Assembly: GCA_015179125.1 (NCBI GenBank)
Contig: WHVA01000282.1
Location: forward strand, 62,001 to 126,000
Length of the DNA stretch: 64,000 bases
Reading direction: 5' to 3'
From: Gautieria morchelliformis
Taxonomy: Eukaryota; Basidiomycota; Agaricomycetes; Gomphales; Gomphaceae
Shown here: positions 10,611 through 22,694 of the stretch, one piece after another
How the letters are laid out: each line of letters starts with the position of its first letter
Position numbering within the stretch: the stretch's first letter is position 1
Notes under the pieces: generated by a model
The model's input: the letters and a program-made list of their open reading frames with translations, nothing else
What the model was told of the DNA's origin: nothing
The model's database searches: none
Position numbers and translations under genes: made by a program

Positions 10611-12392
10611 CAGAAGTCGAAGCCTCTAGGTCATTATGAATACGCCCAGATGCTATTTCTGCCCACTGTCGACTGTCGGTACCCAAGTGAAAGGAATGGT
10701 TGCTCTGCATCCCGAATGAGAATATAGTGAACTTTACTGCAATACTGGAAGGACTTCGACGCCCCAATCAAGAACCCTTTCTGTTTTGATGGCTAAGATG
10801 GTCACCGAAATGCCTGCCACACCGGATGAGGCTGCGGCCCGAGGGAAAGACGAGTGTCAGATTACGCAGCAACTTTACGATGTTGCTTAGGGAGACTGGA
10901 AAAAAATTGGTGTTGGGAGGTGTGGTTAGACTGCACTAGTTCAGACGGAGATTCAGTCGGTCATCCAACTAGTGTGCTTTGATCTTGTCGACTTATCCTT
11001 CACACGTCTTGAATCGTACCAAACAAACCACATTCATTTATTCAGAATCAAGCCTAGCTGATTCCAAACGTAGCAGCTGGAATCTGGATTTCACGCCTAC
11101 TTTTAGCTCATCTGCTTCTCTCACTTCTAAGTTCTTGGATCACCCCGTGCCGCTTACAGTGGGACCAAACGTCCATATGTGAACTCCCACTTGTAAAGGT
11201 ACTTCAGAGGCTAACCACCTTCGCTATTGTCTAACTCTCGAGTCATTTGTGGAGTCCTCACCCAACCTGCCACTGGTGTTCACTGGCAAGTCCATTCATT
11301 TCCTTGGGTTTTCAATTCCCTGGGAGAATACGTAACAATTGGCAACTTATACTTATGCCAATATGTCGTGGAAATTCATGACCAAGATGTGCACGAACAC
11401 ATTCCTTGTGACCCACCTGCTGATTGATACTAGTGATTCGGTGTCGCGACGCCTCCACAGTGACAGTTTTCGAGCTCCCGCTCACATGCCTGGTGTTTAT
11501 TTCAAAACCGAGTCGGCTACTGCAGTGTGTCCTCGTGATCGTTCTAAGGGCAGTTGGAGGAGAGAGATTGCACCAAGATGGCTTATTACCGGCTGCGCCA
11601 CTTGTTCTTGCGAGTAGTACAAGTTTGGTGGAAATCCGAACAACTAGAGGCAGCCTGTTTCACACGACCGCAGTAGAGAGCATATATGGTACGTCCGGCT
11701 GCTGCAGCGCAGCAGGATCATCAATAAGCGCCAGGTAATGTTCAACTTGCTTCCGGAACAGAAATCCACAGGTCCAGTTCGATGAGGGTCACGAGCTAAG
11801 CGTGGGGTCGTAGGGCGGAAACTTAGCGTTGGCTATTATAATACGCGGCGTCGTGGTGGCGTGGCGACCGCCAGCTCCATCCTCACTGGCAGCGGCTGAG
11901 GCTCAGATGTCGAGAAGACCACTGGCAGGACACCCATTATATTGGCTAGGCCCCTTGGTCGCGGTGCCATAGGCCAACGTTTCAGAAGCACCGTGGAACC
12001 GTCAGAACTGGATTGAAAGTTTGAAAGATCCAATGTCCTACCTCTCCCTGTCTTCGTGTTCATCACCATCTTCTTGTGTAATTCACATGCGGATCGGGCC
12101 TTGGGTTACTTGCGTAGCTTCCTCGTGACCATGCTCTGCCTCTTCCCGCAGTTGCCGCTACTTTCTCATTGGGTTTCATCCGGTAAAACGCTGTTCAGCC
12201 ACTATTCCCGAACAGGCGACATGGGAAAATCCAGCCTTGCTTCCTAGGAAGCGAAGGAGCTCGTGCTCGGTATCTCGAATGAAATATATATAAGACTCAT
12301 GAGTTGAATGTATTATTCCGCTGCCTCTGTTACTGTGGGGTATCATCGCACAGCTTGCTTCTTTCTTGAACTACACCTACGAACACCTGCGA
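10611..12392. other. Long interval without a recognised gene
   Basis: Possible 5' exon of the JmjC gene at 10579-10767, then about 1.6 kb with short open frames only (for example 11424-11738 on plus). None shows a domain or a convincing exon series. The right end serves as the alcohol oxidase promoter. Confidence 0.4.
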
Positions 12393-15300
12393 ATGGGCCA
12401 ACCAACTGAAGTCGATGTTATCGTTGCTGGGTAGACACCCAACCACCTTTGACCTGTTCTTTTTGGCTGACGCGAATCGATTCATCTTCAGAGGTGGTCC
12501 AGCAGGTATGAAGTCGTCGTCACCTTTTCCATCTCGTATCACCTACCCTCTTCCCTAGGATGTGTTGTCGCGGGTAGACTGGCCTACGCCGACCCCAATC
12601 TACAAGTTATGCTCATTGAAGGTATTTGTCTGGAGGTCTCACAATCTCGTAACTTACCTGTCGTAGGTGGCGGTAACAACAAGGACGACCCTTGGGTCTA
12701 CAGACCAGGTATCTATGTTAAGAACATGCAGCGTGATGGAATGTTTGTTCTGTCTTTCACCTTGGTCGAGACGAGATTGATGACCCTCATCCAAAGCAAC
12801 GAAAAGGCGACGTTCTACACGGATACGGTGGCTTCTTCTCATTTACGTGGTAGAAAGTCTATTGTTCCGTGCGTTATAAATCATATCACACGTCGTTGTT
12901 CCACAATGATGCCTTTAAATCAAACAGGTGTGCCAACATTCTCGGTATGTATTCTTTTTTTTTTTTTTTTCTTTTGGGGGGGGGGATATGAACTACTGCT
13001 GATATATTTGACCTTTCTTAGGTGGCGGAAGTAGGTGCGTTGGCAAACAACACTACTTACCTGCATGGCAATGACCTTGGAACAATTTGCGTAGCATAAA
13101 TTTCCAAATGTATACGCGGGCCAGTGCATCCGACTGGGATGATTTCAAGATGGAGGGCTGGGAAGCGAAAGGTGAGCTCCTGGCAATTATATCGATTCAG
13201 GGGTAGCTTCTGATGTCACGACTTCTCACTGTAAGATCTCCTCCCCCTTATGAAGAGGGTCCGTGATGTTCAGTGATGAGTTAACGGCTCACTGAAATTA
13301 GAGTCACAGCTCGAGAACTATCAAAAGCCGGCCAATAACGACACGCACGGCTTCGACGGCCCAATCGCGATCTCGAACGGCGGAGCAGTGACAGCACTTG
13401 CTCAGGACTTTTTACGGGCAAGCGACTCCATTGGCATCCCTTACAGCGGTATGCTATGTCTGCGAAATTGATCAGGAAGATTGCTGACCATATATGCTCA
13501 GACGATATCCAGGGTGATTATAAAAGCGCTGTCTCTGTTGTTACAAAGTTCCTTAACGTGTTTAAATGATATTATTCAGATCTCGATACGGCTCACGCGT
13601 CAGAAATTTGGGCGAAATATATCAATAGGCATACCGGTAGGCGTAGCGACGCGGCAACTGGTGAATGAACTCCCCTTCTACGAGATCTGCGACTAACAGT
13701 GCCTATTTGAACTAGCATATGTACACAGCGTGATGGATACGCAGACGAACCTCCATTTACGTACCAACTCTCGGGTATCTCGTGTCATATTTGAGGGGAA
13801 CAAGGCAGTCGGCGTTGCCTATGTTCCGTCAAGGAACCGTGCTCACAAAGGCGCGCTCTTGGAGACAATCGTCAGGGTTCGTGATAACCCACCCTGTCAG
13901 TGGTAGTATGGCTACCTAACCGTGAGGCTGCAGGCTCGCAAGTGTGTCGTATTGTCTTCAGGGACGCTTGGAAGTCCTCAGGTAAGGTCTGAGCTGTAAT
14001 GTAGTTTCGCTTCTAATATATTTGATAGATCCTTGAGCGTTCTGGCGTGGGTGATGCGAAGATTTTGAAGAGCTTGGGGATCCCGGTTAGTAACCATGTT
14101 TTGGAACTTTCGTATAGTCTCTAACGTTGTTCATGAAGATCGTATCAGATCTCCCCGGCGTTGGGTATGTAATTCCCTATACACATCATTCATTAGTACA
14201 TATCTGACATCCTGGCTAAAGTGAGCAGTATCAAGACCACTACACCACGCTGTCGAGTATGTTTTGTTGACGTATAATACAAATTATGTGACCTCATGTC
14301 TATGCTGCTAGTCTTTCGCGTCTCCAACGAATCATTCACCCTCGACGACTTCCTTCGAGGAGACAAGGCTACTCAGGACAGGGTGCGTTCACTCTTCCCA
14401 GGAGAGTTGTCACATTTCATTAGTTCATTGCACTTTAGCTCTTCCAACAATGGGAGATTACCCCAGAGAAGGCCGCCCTTTCGTCCAATGCCATCGATGC
14501 TGGTTTCAAGGCGAGTGTCATGCAATGAGCCCTTTTCGCTCCTGCTGATATGTTTGTAGATTCGTCCTACCGAGGAAGAACTCAAAGAAATGGGCCCTGA
14601 ATTCAACGCATTGTGGAACACATACTTCAAGGACAAGCCCGACAAGCCCGTGATGGTACGTATAAGTATTTAGTAACATCCGTGATACTCACAGCGGTAC
14701 CCCACCTCTTGTAGTTCGGCAGCATCGTTTCTGGTGCATATGCCGACCACACGTTGCTGCCACCTGTAAGCACCTAAGGTTTGTTCGAAATCTAGCACAT
14801 CGCTAAAGCCCTGAATCAAGGGGAAATATATCACCATGTTCCAATACCTCGTGAGTTCATCATTCATCCAACGCCCGACCTGTGTCACCGAATAATTGTA
14901 GGAATATCCTGCGAGTCGTGGAAGGATACACATCTCGTCTCCTGACCCATACAAGGAGCCGAACTTCGACAGCGGTTTCATGAATAACAAAGCTGATTTT
15001 GCACCCATTCGCTGGAGTTATAAGGTCACTCGTGAAGTTGCCAGGCGCATGGATGGCATGTCAATAGTTTCTAATCTATGTGCCATAATCGCTGATTTAT
15101 TGATAGCGTTCCGAGGAGAACTTACCTCGCACCACCCTCACTTCCATCCGGCTTCACCTGCTGCGACCAAAGACATCGACATCAGGACAGCAAAAGGAAT
15201 CTACCCGGATGGCTTCACGGTCGGAATTCATATGGGAACATGGCATCGTCCGGGTGAACCTTATGACGCAGATAAGGTCCACGAGAACATCAAGTACGGA

Positions 15301-15846
15301 GGTCCTACTTGATGCCACATTTTTGAGCTCATTTCATTATAGATACTCCAAGGAAGACGATCAAGCGATCGACGACTGGGTCGCGGATCACGGTGAGACA
15401 GCCTCAGCGATGAGAATGCTTTCCCCATTTCATTGTGTTTACAGTTGAGACAACATGGCATTCACTGGGAACATGCGCAATGAAGCCTCGTGCTGAGGGT
15501 GGTGTCTTGGATGCTAGGCTCAACGTTTATGGTACTCAAAACCTTAAGGTGGTGGATCTATCCCTGTGCCCCGATAACTTGGGAACAGTATGTTGTCTCC
15601 CAGAGGCGTCCTTTCGGAGTGCTAAAGATCGCATACAGAACACGTACTCGTCTGCCCTCCTCTGTGGTGAGAAGGGTGCTGATCTTCTGGCTGAAGAACT
15701 TGGTAACTTATTATTCGATGTTAATTCATGACGGTGCTCACCTTGACCCAGGCCTGAAGATCAGAACGCCCCATGCGCCGGTGCCACATGCACCCACACC
15801 CACCGGAAAGCGTGCTGGAGCATTGCCTCGCGGATATGCCTCTTAA
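12393..15846 (+). CDS. GMC oxidoreductase, alcohol (methanol) oxidase type
   Basis: FAD-dependent alcohol oxidase family (primary alcohol + O2 to aldehyde + H2O2). The start ATG at 12393 (MGQPTEVDVIVAGG) gives the ADP-binding motif VAGGGPAG across an intron (12431-12491). Very many short introns interrupt the gene. Successive exons carry LAYADPNLQVMLIEGG, LGGGSSINFQMYTRA, SGTLGSPQILERSGVG, SDLPGVG, TTWHSLGTCAM (catalytic His) and CPDNLGTNTYSS (active-site Asn). The ending HAPTPTGKRAGALPRGYAS has no SKL-type peroxisomal signal, as in some wood-decay methanol oxidases. I followed most splice junctions and found no frameshift. One intron (~12951-13020) has a T-run and G-run, and another holds a small TTCAGTGA/TCACTGAA hairpin at 13269-13296. 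Confidence 0.9.
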
Positions 15847-16069
15847 GATGGTTTGAGTACAAGTATCGTCCCGAAGCAAGGTTGTACGTGTCCTGTAAAT
15901 CAAATTGTGTCCAGTAGCGGTCTTTGTCCATGTCCTGTTAAATTGTACCCATCGCTCAAAGCGTGCCAGTTACATATTTCTGGTGGCACCAATATTATGA
16001 TTATCAGCAGACTGCGTGAGGGGTGTATGAGTTGGTATAGTGCCAATCCACGATAAATCTTAGCTCACC

Positions 16070-17007
16070 TTAACGTTGTCTCTTTGACGGTCTCGCAGCA
16101 TTGTCATGGTTGACATCAGCGGCATCATCCGAGTCGATTTCGTTCTCTTGACTCTCCATATTTGAAAGACTGAGCTAATATTTCTCATGATTTTGATTAC
16201 GTCTAACGTCTGGCGACTTGATACGCACTTTCAGAAGAATCTCAGAGGGTACTGGGTGTTCAGGATCGAGCTCGGCCGCACGGCGAAGATGGGTTTCACA
16301 GTCGCGGACATAGGCCTGGTTCATCGGTAAGGCTGAAATGGATAGTGCTGCCCCACAGGAGCGATCAATGAAAGCTGCAATATGGACACTGAACAGACTG
16401 ACACATTGCATGCTCGTCTACATTAGATTCTTCTCCAAGGTGTTTAGGGTGGGCGAGGAACAGACACAGGAGTCCCGCATAGATATGCAGAACAGCATTC
16501 TCCTGGTATGGAAATGAGGGAAGATATCTAATAATGGATCAAGCTAAAGCAAATGCAGGAACATAAAGGACGCGATAATCACAACTCAAGTTCTTCCAAG
16601 GCATCTCGATGGCGATCACTCTTTATGAGCCATAGAATAATTTCTTGCAGGATCGACACTCTCTAGGCGACTCGTCAGTATTTCTCAAAAATGTGCGACG
16701 AATGACTCACGTTCTCCGGCGACTGTAACATCATCACACGGAGATATTCAAGAGTTTTTCCGCCCCTCAGCTCCGCTGCATTGTCCGTGCACTGGATGAG
16801 TAGCAACCCTGTCTGCCACAAGTTCTTCCATTCAAATTCGGGACACCGTGAAAGAATAGACCAAGCTCTCTTTGCTCGAGGCCAGTCACGTTGATGGATG
16901 CTCAACTGGAGGATGTCAACAAGGCGTCGGATATGAACTTTCCGCGAAGTCCTGGGGACTTTGGACTCCAGGGAGTCGAAAAGGTACATCGCTTTCGTCG
17001 GTGCCAT
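16070..17007 (-). CDS. Probable RNA polymerase I initiation factor Rrn11
   Basis: Start Met 17007 (MAPTKAMYLFDSLES). Exon 1 contains HIRRLVDILQLSIHQRDW and RAKRAWSILSRCPEFEW, helical repeats like those of Rrn11/TAF1B-core-factor proteins. Following exons read VSILQEIILWLIKS, YLPSFPYQENAVLHIYAG and AYVRDCETHLRRAAELDPEHP, the last resembling a TPR-like helix pair. The C-terminus is acidic then basic (SQENEIDSDDAAD to SKRQR) and stops at 16070. In yeasts Rrn11 is part of the core factor that recruits Pol I to the rDNA promoter. The family call rests on remembered consensus, so it is less certain than the exon structure. Confidence 0.6.
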
Positions 17008-17919
17008 GACAGGTTTATTACGTGATAATGCGTCACAGTGACATATCGTGTCCCGCAACCCACAACGCGTCCACACATTTAACATACACGTCCTACGATA
17101 CTTGAAGCGGACACGATAAAAACCAAAAAAAATGATGATACGCATGTTATATCATTCTACGAACAATAATTTGACGTTACTTGTGGAATAAGTATGGTTC
17201 TGCATGCATGCACTAGCTCCAACATGATGTACAGAACCACATTGCAAAACATGCTGCGTCGAATGGGCTAGAACGTCTTGGTGCGATAATAATCGAGCCA
17301 AGTTGTAGGTAAGCAGAAACTCCAAATCGATGTAGCTTATCGATCGCCAACCCGTTCTATAATTATGCGAGTTCTTGGCTGGATATCCTTCACCCCACAG
17401 CTGCTTGTTCTATTCTCATGGACTTCAACTATATCCAGTCCACGTTTAAGCTCAACTCATAACTTTGCACCCATGTCGCCGGAGGAAACCTTTCAAGTGG
17501 TGGCTTGCATTGCTATTCACTTGTAGCGTCTTCGGCAAAGATCGCCAGGGTGAGGCTTGCACCGAGATGCTGCAAAACAGGGCTGTCTTAGCCCAGCTGC
17601 CTCTACCGCTACCCACAGGCATCCTCTTCGCTGCTTGTGATATTGTACTTCTCAACATATCTCTTGATCTTTCTAGCTATAGAAAGCAATTAATGTCAAT
17701 TCATACTTAGACTTCATTACGATATCAATCTTGCCAACTTGAAGACAAACCCATTACTATGCTGATGAATGAACAATTGACATGAGTCACGCCTCTGATA
17801 TTTTGATGAAGAGCCGAGACCTTATACCATCCCCAAAAGTTTCTCTTGATCAGTGTCACGGACCCGCTAGTATAGTTCATCTGAGCTACAATAAGCATAA
17901 GTACCTTTCAATGTTTTGG
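17008..17919. other. Intergenic, no gene seen
   Basis: Separates the start of the Rrn11-like gene from the 3' end of the hydrolase. Two overlapping open frames at about 17450-17710 on opposite strands show no domain. Confidence 0.4.
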
Positions 17920-19311
17920 TTACAATTTTGGCTTGTCAGGTTCCGTCCACACGGCATTAACGAACTTGGCAACACTATCAGCTACCACGTCCGCGCTATC
18001 CGCCATTAGCCAGTGTCCTTTTCCTGGGATTCGAACAACTCGCAACGAAGGGACATGTTGGTGCATTCGTTCCACCTGAGACGGGGAGCAGGTGCCATCC
18101 CTGTCACCCCATAAGAAGAGGACAGGGAGTGATGCTGGAAGGCGAGTAGGAAGTTCTCCAGCTAACATTGGGTCAACGGGAGAAATAACGTGATAGAAAA
18201 ACAATAGTCGTGCATACCTGCTTCTTCATCAAACCTATACTTCGTAGTCCGATAATAGTTTAGAGGACCATTCATGCCTCCCTCTCTGAAACTATCCAAG
18301 TAATAATGAAACTCCTACGACCTATATCAGTATGGAAAGTCTTGACACACTAAATCATCCAACCTTAGTGTTTAAGAGAGGAGGTATTCTTTTCCGAGAA
18401 TAACCATTCACGACAAGCGATCGCACCCTTCCTACCGGTGTGATACTTCCATCAGAAGCATTCCCTGGATGACTATGAAGAAGCGAGATGAAAGTAGGCA
18501 GCTGATGGTGAGTCAGCACGTTGTAATAATATACGAGGTGATCGAGATGCGTTCTGACGTTGTTTTCTATCTCTTTGGTTGAGGAGGGATCATTAAAGTA
18601 AAGCTGATAACCAAAAATCGGCAGACGCTCAACAATTTGCTCGAGCGTAAGATAATCCGGTCGTGGGGGAGTAAACGGAATGGAGAGCCTGACGTTGATG
18701 GATTCAGTATATTATGGCAATATCATTATAGCCGTCTATCCTTACGCTACGAGCGCATGTATCCTGTCTGGGTACCAAAGGGCAAACCGCCATACAGTGG
18801 CAGCGCCCCAGTCATGCCCAAGGACGACCTCCACCCACACGCGATCTGAATGATGAACAAATAGACATGTGGTCGACTCACTGCTTTGTGAGCCCCAATG
18901 AGGTCTAGCAGAGCGGCCAGATCTGCGCTAAGAGATTTTGGGGTGTAATGCTCTGGGCTGATTGGTTTATCCTAAGTAATTCAAAATCAACCAAGCAAAA
19001 CGGTAGTCCTTATGAATCCTCACTGTTCCACCGTATCCAAGCATGCTCGGTACTACGACACGCCAGCCACACTGTTTGACCCACGGAGAGACGACATACC
19101 GCCAACCATACCTGCTCGAAGATCACGACAAAAAGTAAACGCTGTTGTCCAACAATACTGACCATAAATCCGGAAAACCATGTACACAGAGTAAGGTGGG
19201 CGTTGTCGCGGGATTATAATCTTCAGGAACTTGATCCACGAAGTGATATGTATGCCCAGTCGCCAGACGCTCAGTCCGGTGATTAAAGGACGTAGGATCC
19301 AAGGGATCCAT
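17920..19311 (-). CDS. Alpha/beta hydrolase, epoxide hydrolase type
   Basis: Start Met 19311 (MDPLDPTSFNHRTERLA). Exon 1 carries the oxyanion motif LLCVHGFPDLW. Later exons carry the nucleophile elbow LGHDWGAATVWR, a cap region beginning LVTLSIPF-like and continuing LEQIVERLPIFGYQLYF, then VLFLWGDRDGTC (acid) and IPGKGHWLM (catalytic His). The triad is therefore Asp-Asp-His, as in soluble epoxide hydrolases and haloalkane dehalogenases. The protein ends WTEPDKPKL at 17920. No signal peptide is seen, so a cytosolic enzyme is likely. Several introns; the substrate cannot be predicted. Confidence 0.85.
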
Positions 19312-19710
19312 GGTTCAGAAAGAAAAGTCAAGGGGGAGAGTTTCAGAGCTGCGTTGTTTTTGTACTACCAGGCCCCGAAGCAATATTTGACGCCAAAATT
19401 ACACCAGGCCCTGCGTTTGGCGTGACGAACCAAAATATATTGTAACCCCGGTGGGAAAGTTTTTTCCAGTTCTGGTTGGCCCAAAACGCGTGACATACCC
19501 CAAAATAGCTAGGCCGGCGAAGGGTCGAAACGACGCGTCATTTATGGTCGAAATATGCAGTGCAGTAGTGACAAGTGGAGTATTGCCAATGATAATGTGA
19601 CTAGGCGTGGGTGAAGTGCAAGGCTCGCATGGTCATTTACAATACATTAAAGTGGGACACGTCGAATCGTAGATCACAAGGAGTAGACTGAGTATGGTCC
19701 GTGGCATGGC
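19312..19710. other. Intergenic, no gene seen
   Basis: About 400 bases between the hydrolase start and the 3' end of the phosphatase-inhibitor gene. It must contain the promoter of the hydrolase gene. Confidence 0.45.
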
Positions 19711-20789
19711 TCACAAGGATCGATGAACCACGCCATTCACCTTTGCCGGTTGTGGCTGATCTGGTAGCGGGGGGACGCCGTCGAGACCAGGCACACGTAT
19801 AACGACTTCGTCTTCGTCCATTGCTTCATCTTCATCTTCATTTGTGTCCTCAGTGGTAGCCTCTCCTTCGTTCTCATCATCCTCTTCTTCCATCAGTTGT
19901 TGAGCACGCTTTAACAAGAGTTTATTAAAGGCGGGGGGAAAGCCCAAGGAAATAAGATATACCTTCATTGCTTCCGCTTCGTTTGAGTAGTGCCGTCCTC
20001 GTGCGCGGACGAAAGCAGCATGACGTGCAGCGGCTGAGAAGAGAGAGAGAGAGAGGAAGAGAGGGTAAATTACCGTATTCAGAGAATGAGAGTGATGAAA
20101 GCTACCCACTTTCTTCGTCCATCTCCTCTTCAAATTCAACCTCTTCACCTTGTTCTCCGTATCCCTGGCTCCGCACTGCCCTAACAGCCTCTGAGAAGTT
20201 TGGAAGATTAAAGCTCGTGCTCCGGCTTGAGTTAGTGCTGCTGCTACTTGTGGGTCGTGCAGCCGTATTGAAGGAGGTACGACGCGAGTCTGTGGGTTGC
20301 TCAGGCTCGAGAGCTGGCGAAGGGAGTGTTGGTGAGACCGGATTGGAGTATGACGCATTAGAGGGAGAGCGCGATCGTGTATCTAAACTAAAAGGCGGGA
20401 TGTCTGCGAGAGTTAGATGCATGTACCGGGCACGTAAAAGGAAACCTACCACTCATGCCTTCTACTTCGTCTGTCTCCGCATTATACCTAACAAACGGTG
20501 TCTTGGGCTCGGTAATCTTCATCAGGCTGTCTTTCTGAACCTCGGTTTCTAGCAGATTGGCCTCATCCCAGGTCAAGCTTGATTGCATCGGAAGGGATCA
20601 CGTTCCATCAGACAATCAAGACCTAATGTATAAGGTGACTTACTGCGCCTGACCCGCTCCCGGGGTGCCAGTGCCGCTTGTCAGGGATCCATGGGGTGCG
20701 TTTTTGAGGATGCCCCGAGGCCTGGGCTGCGTACTAGACGGCGGAAGGGGATGAATGGTGGACGGCTCGGGTATTATGGATGTGGACAT
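19711..20789 (-). CDS. Protein phosphatase inhibitor 2 (IPP-2/Glc8 family)
   Basis: Start Met 20789 (MSTSIIPEPSTIHPLPP). The three family landmarks appear in order: RPRGILKNAP (the KGILKN PP1-binding motif), HWDEANLLETE and KITEPKTPFVRY. A Ser-rich linker follows, then an acidic stretch (EEVEFEEEMDEESG) and after an intron ARHAAFVRARGRHYSNEAEAMK-type helix residues, which bind the PP1 active site in this family. The C-terminus is acidic and ends NGVVHRSL at 19711. It modulates protein phosphatase 1; the TP in EPKTP is the family's regulatory kinase site. Confidence 0.9.
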
Positions 20790-21192
20790 TGCGCTTCGTT
20801 TACTGTGAAAACGAAGAAGGGCTAGTAGTAAATTATTGAATACGACGCCGCAGGGAGCTATAGCTAGACTTGACCCTGGTCAGTTGAAGTTCTGGCACGC
20901 TGTGTGTGTGCGGAGCAAATACGCCATAGACGCTCAACGAAAGCTCCTCTCTGGCTGGCTGGCCCCTAGGCTGACATCACGCCCTTCAGGACACTTGCAC
21001 GCCAGATTCCCCATGTTAGGCATCGAGAAGCCTTCGAGGGCTTGGTTTTATTTCATCAAGCTGCGGCTGCCATGCATACCCCGAACTTGAAACTGTAGCT
21101 TTCTTGCGCGCAACCTTGTGGACAATTACAATACAAGCCATTAGGCAAAGCATGACCGTCCAGAAAGGAATGTCTTCTAGTACGTACATCCC

Positions 21193-21865
21193 TTAAACGG
21201 GCGGTAGTTCTGGTCGTATTAGGTCCCAGAATTGATCCAGTCCAAACTCAGGAACAGCTGCTCCATGGTATCCGAACGGCCTTCTCTCAACTGGAGCGCC
21301 AGCTCTATCGGAAGTCTCAATCTGTTCCGTGCCCGCTGAGGATTTTGAATCGCGAAACACAGCCAGATTGAAAACTGTGATTATGGACCAGTTGCATGCA
21401 GGAAGCGTATTCGAGTGCGAGTATATCTCAAGGTTAAACGTTAAACGTGGAATTGATATGTATTCGGTGTCTATGCCAAGTGGTGAGTGCAATCTCGAGA
21501 GATGAAAGAACTTCTGCCCCATGACAGCCCTCCAATCCCCTATCCCCCCGTAGGACATGCGAGTAAGTGCAGGATATCCATTACGAATTGCCCAGGTGTG
21601 TCTATGTACAGCAATGTAGGTTTACAAGGAGAATAGTCGTCGGTGGTTTCGACCTTGGGTGGTATATGGGGCTTGAGATATAGCATTCAGGCGCTCCAGC
21701 AAGTACAATCTTCATCCCTGTTTCCACTCTAAGTCTTGCTATCTCACTAGCCTCGACTTGGCATGACTCGTGGGTCCAGCGTGCCAAATCCCAAACGCGG
21801 TCTCCATGCGGATAGCAGGTGTATCGCCCTCCCCACTGGGCACAGAAAAAAAGACAGATAAACAT
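21193..21865 (-). CDS. Hypothetical protein, uncertain
   Basis: Two minus-strand open segments (21602-21865 and 21193-21558) may be exons of one gene: the first reads IARLRVETGMKIVLAG, the second DWRAVMGQKFFHLSRLHS and ends at 21193. I recognise no family. The surrounding 20790-22694 region otherwise shows no gene, so this is reported mainly to mark what is there. Confidence 0.25.
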
Positions 21866-22694
21866 TGCCTATCGTTGCGTCATCTCTATGATTATGAATA
21901 CTATACGGATTCCCTTATAAACACCACCCTCCAATCGTGTAAGAGTGAAATCTTGGGGGGATACCACACGTTGAGATCTCGGATATATCGTGTATAGGCC
22001 GGGGAATATCTTTAACGCTCTCGGTGACCAAGTTCCTCGCTTTCATGTGTTAGAACTATCCCCTTACGACTTGCGCCAATCTGTCATGTTCTTCTTGACA
22101 CCATCAGTGTCCAGTCCTTGTCTTGGTGAAGAGTTTGTAGGAGTGCAGCTCTTAACGGCAAGAGACGAGACGACCACCATAGCGTCTAGTGCACTTCAGG
22201 CGGAATTCGTGGGAAGTCCGAGTAACGGCGAGCAGAAGCAGAGGTCCGACCGCCGGTCATCCACACCGGTATAAAGCGCCTCTTTAGTGACCACGGAAAG
22301 CGATAAAGCAAGAATGTTTGAGATATGCATGAACGTGCAGGAAGAGTCGAGGAACGTGCTTGTCCGCACGTGTGGAGGTTTAGACTCTCACTGGCAGCCA
22401 TGTAGCACTATACGCGTGCGACCGATATTTGTGAGAGACATGGCCGTAGTAAACGTGGCAAGACATGCCATATCCTGGCGGTGATTCGGAAGTGCGCAAG
22501 ACTTGGTAGGGTCCTTCTATCGGCGAACGAGCTATTGTTCCTTTGGATAGGCGTTTTGTACTGAGTGCCTGTTTAAGCACACGTCCGGATCGATTGAATG
22601 CAGATCATTGGGGTCAAGTTCGTGAGCGCTGACGCGAGATGATATAAGAGCTCCAAACTTAGCATCACATGTTACCTCCGACCTTCAAGTCCAA

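Noticed and set aside
12951-12977. T-run followed by G-run as a possible regulatory or assembly feature
   Set aside because: It lies in an alcohol oxidase intron between good splice sites and needs no other explanation, though run lengths may be misread.
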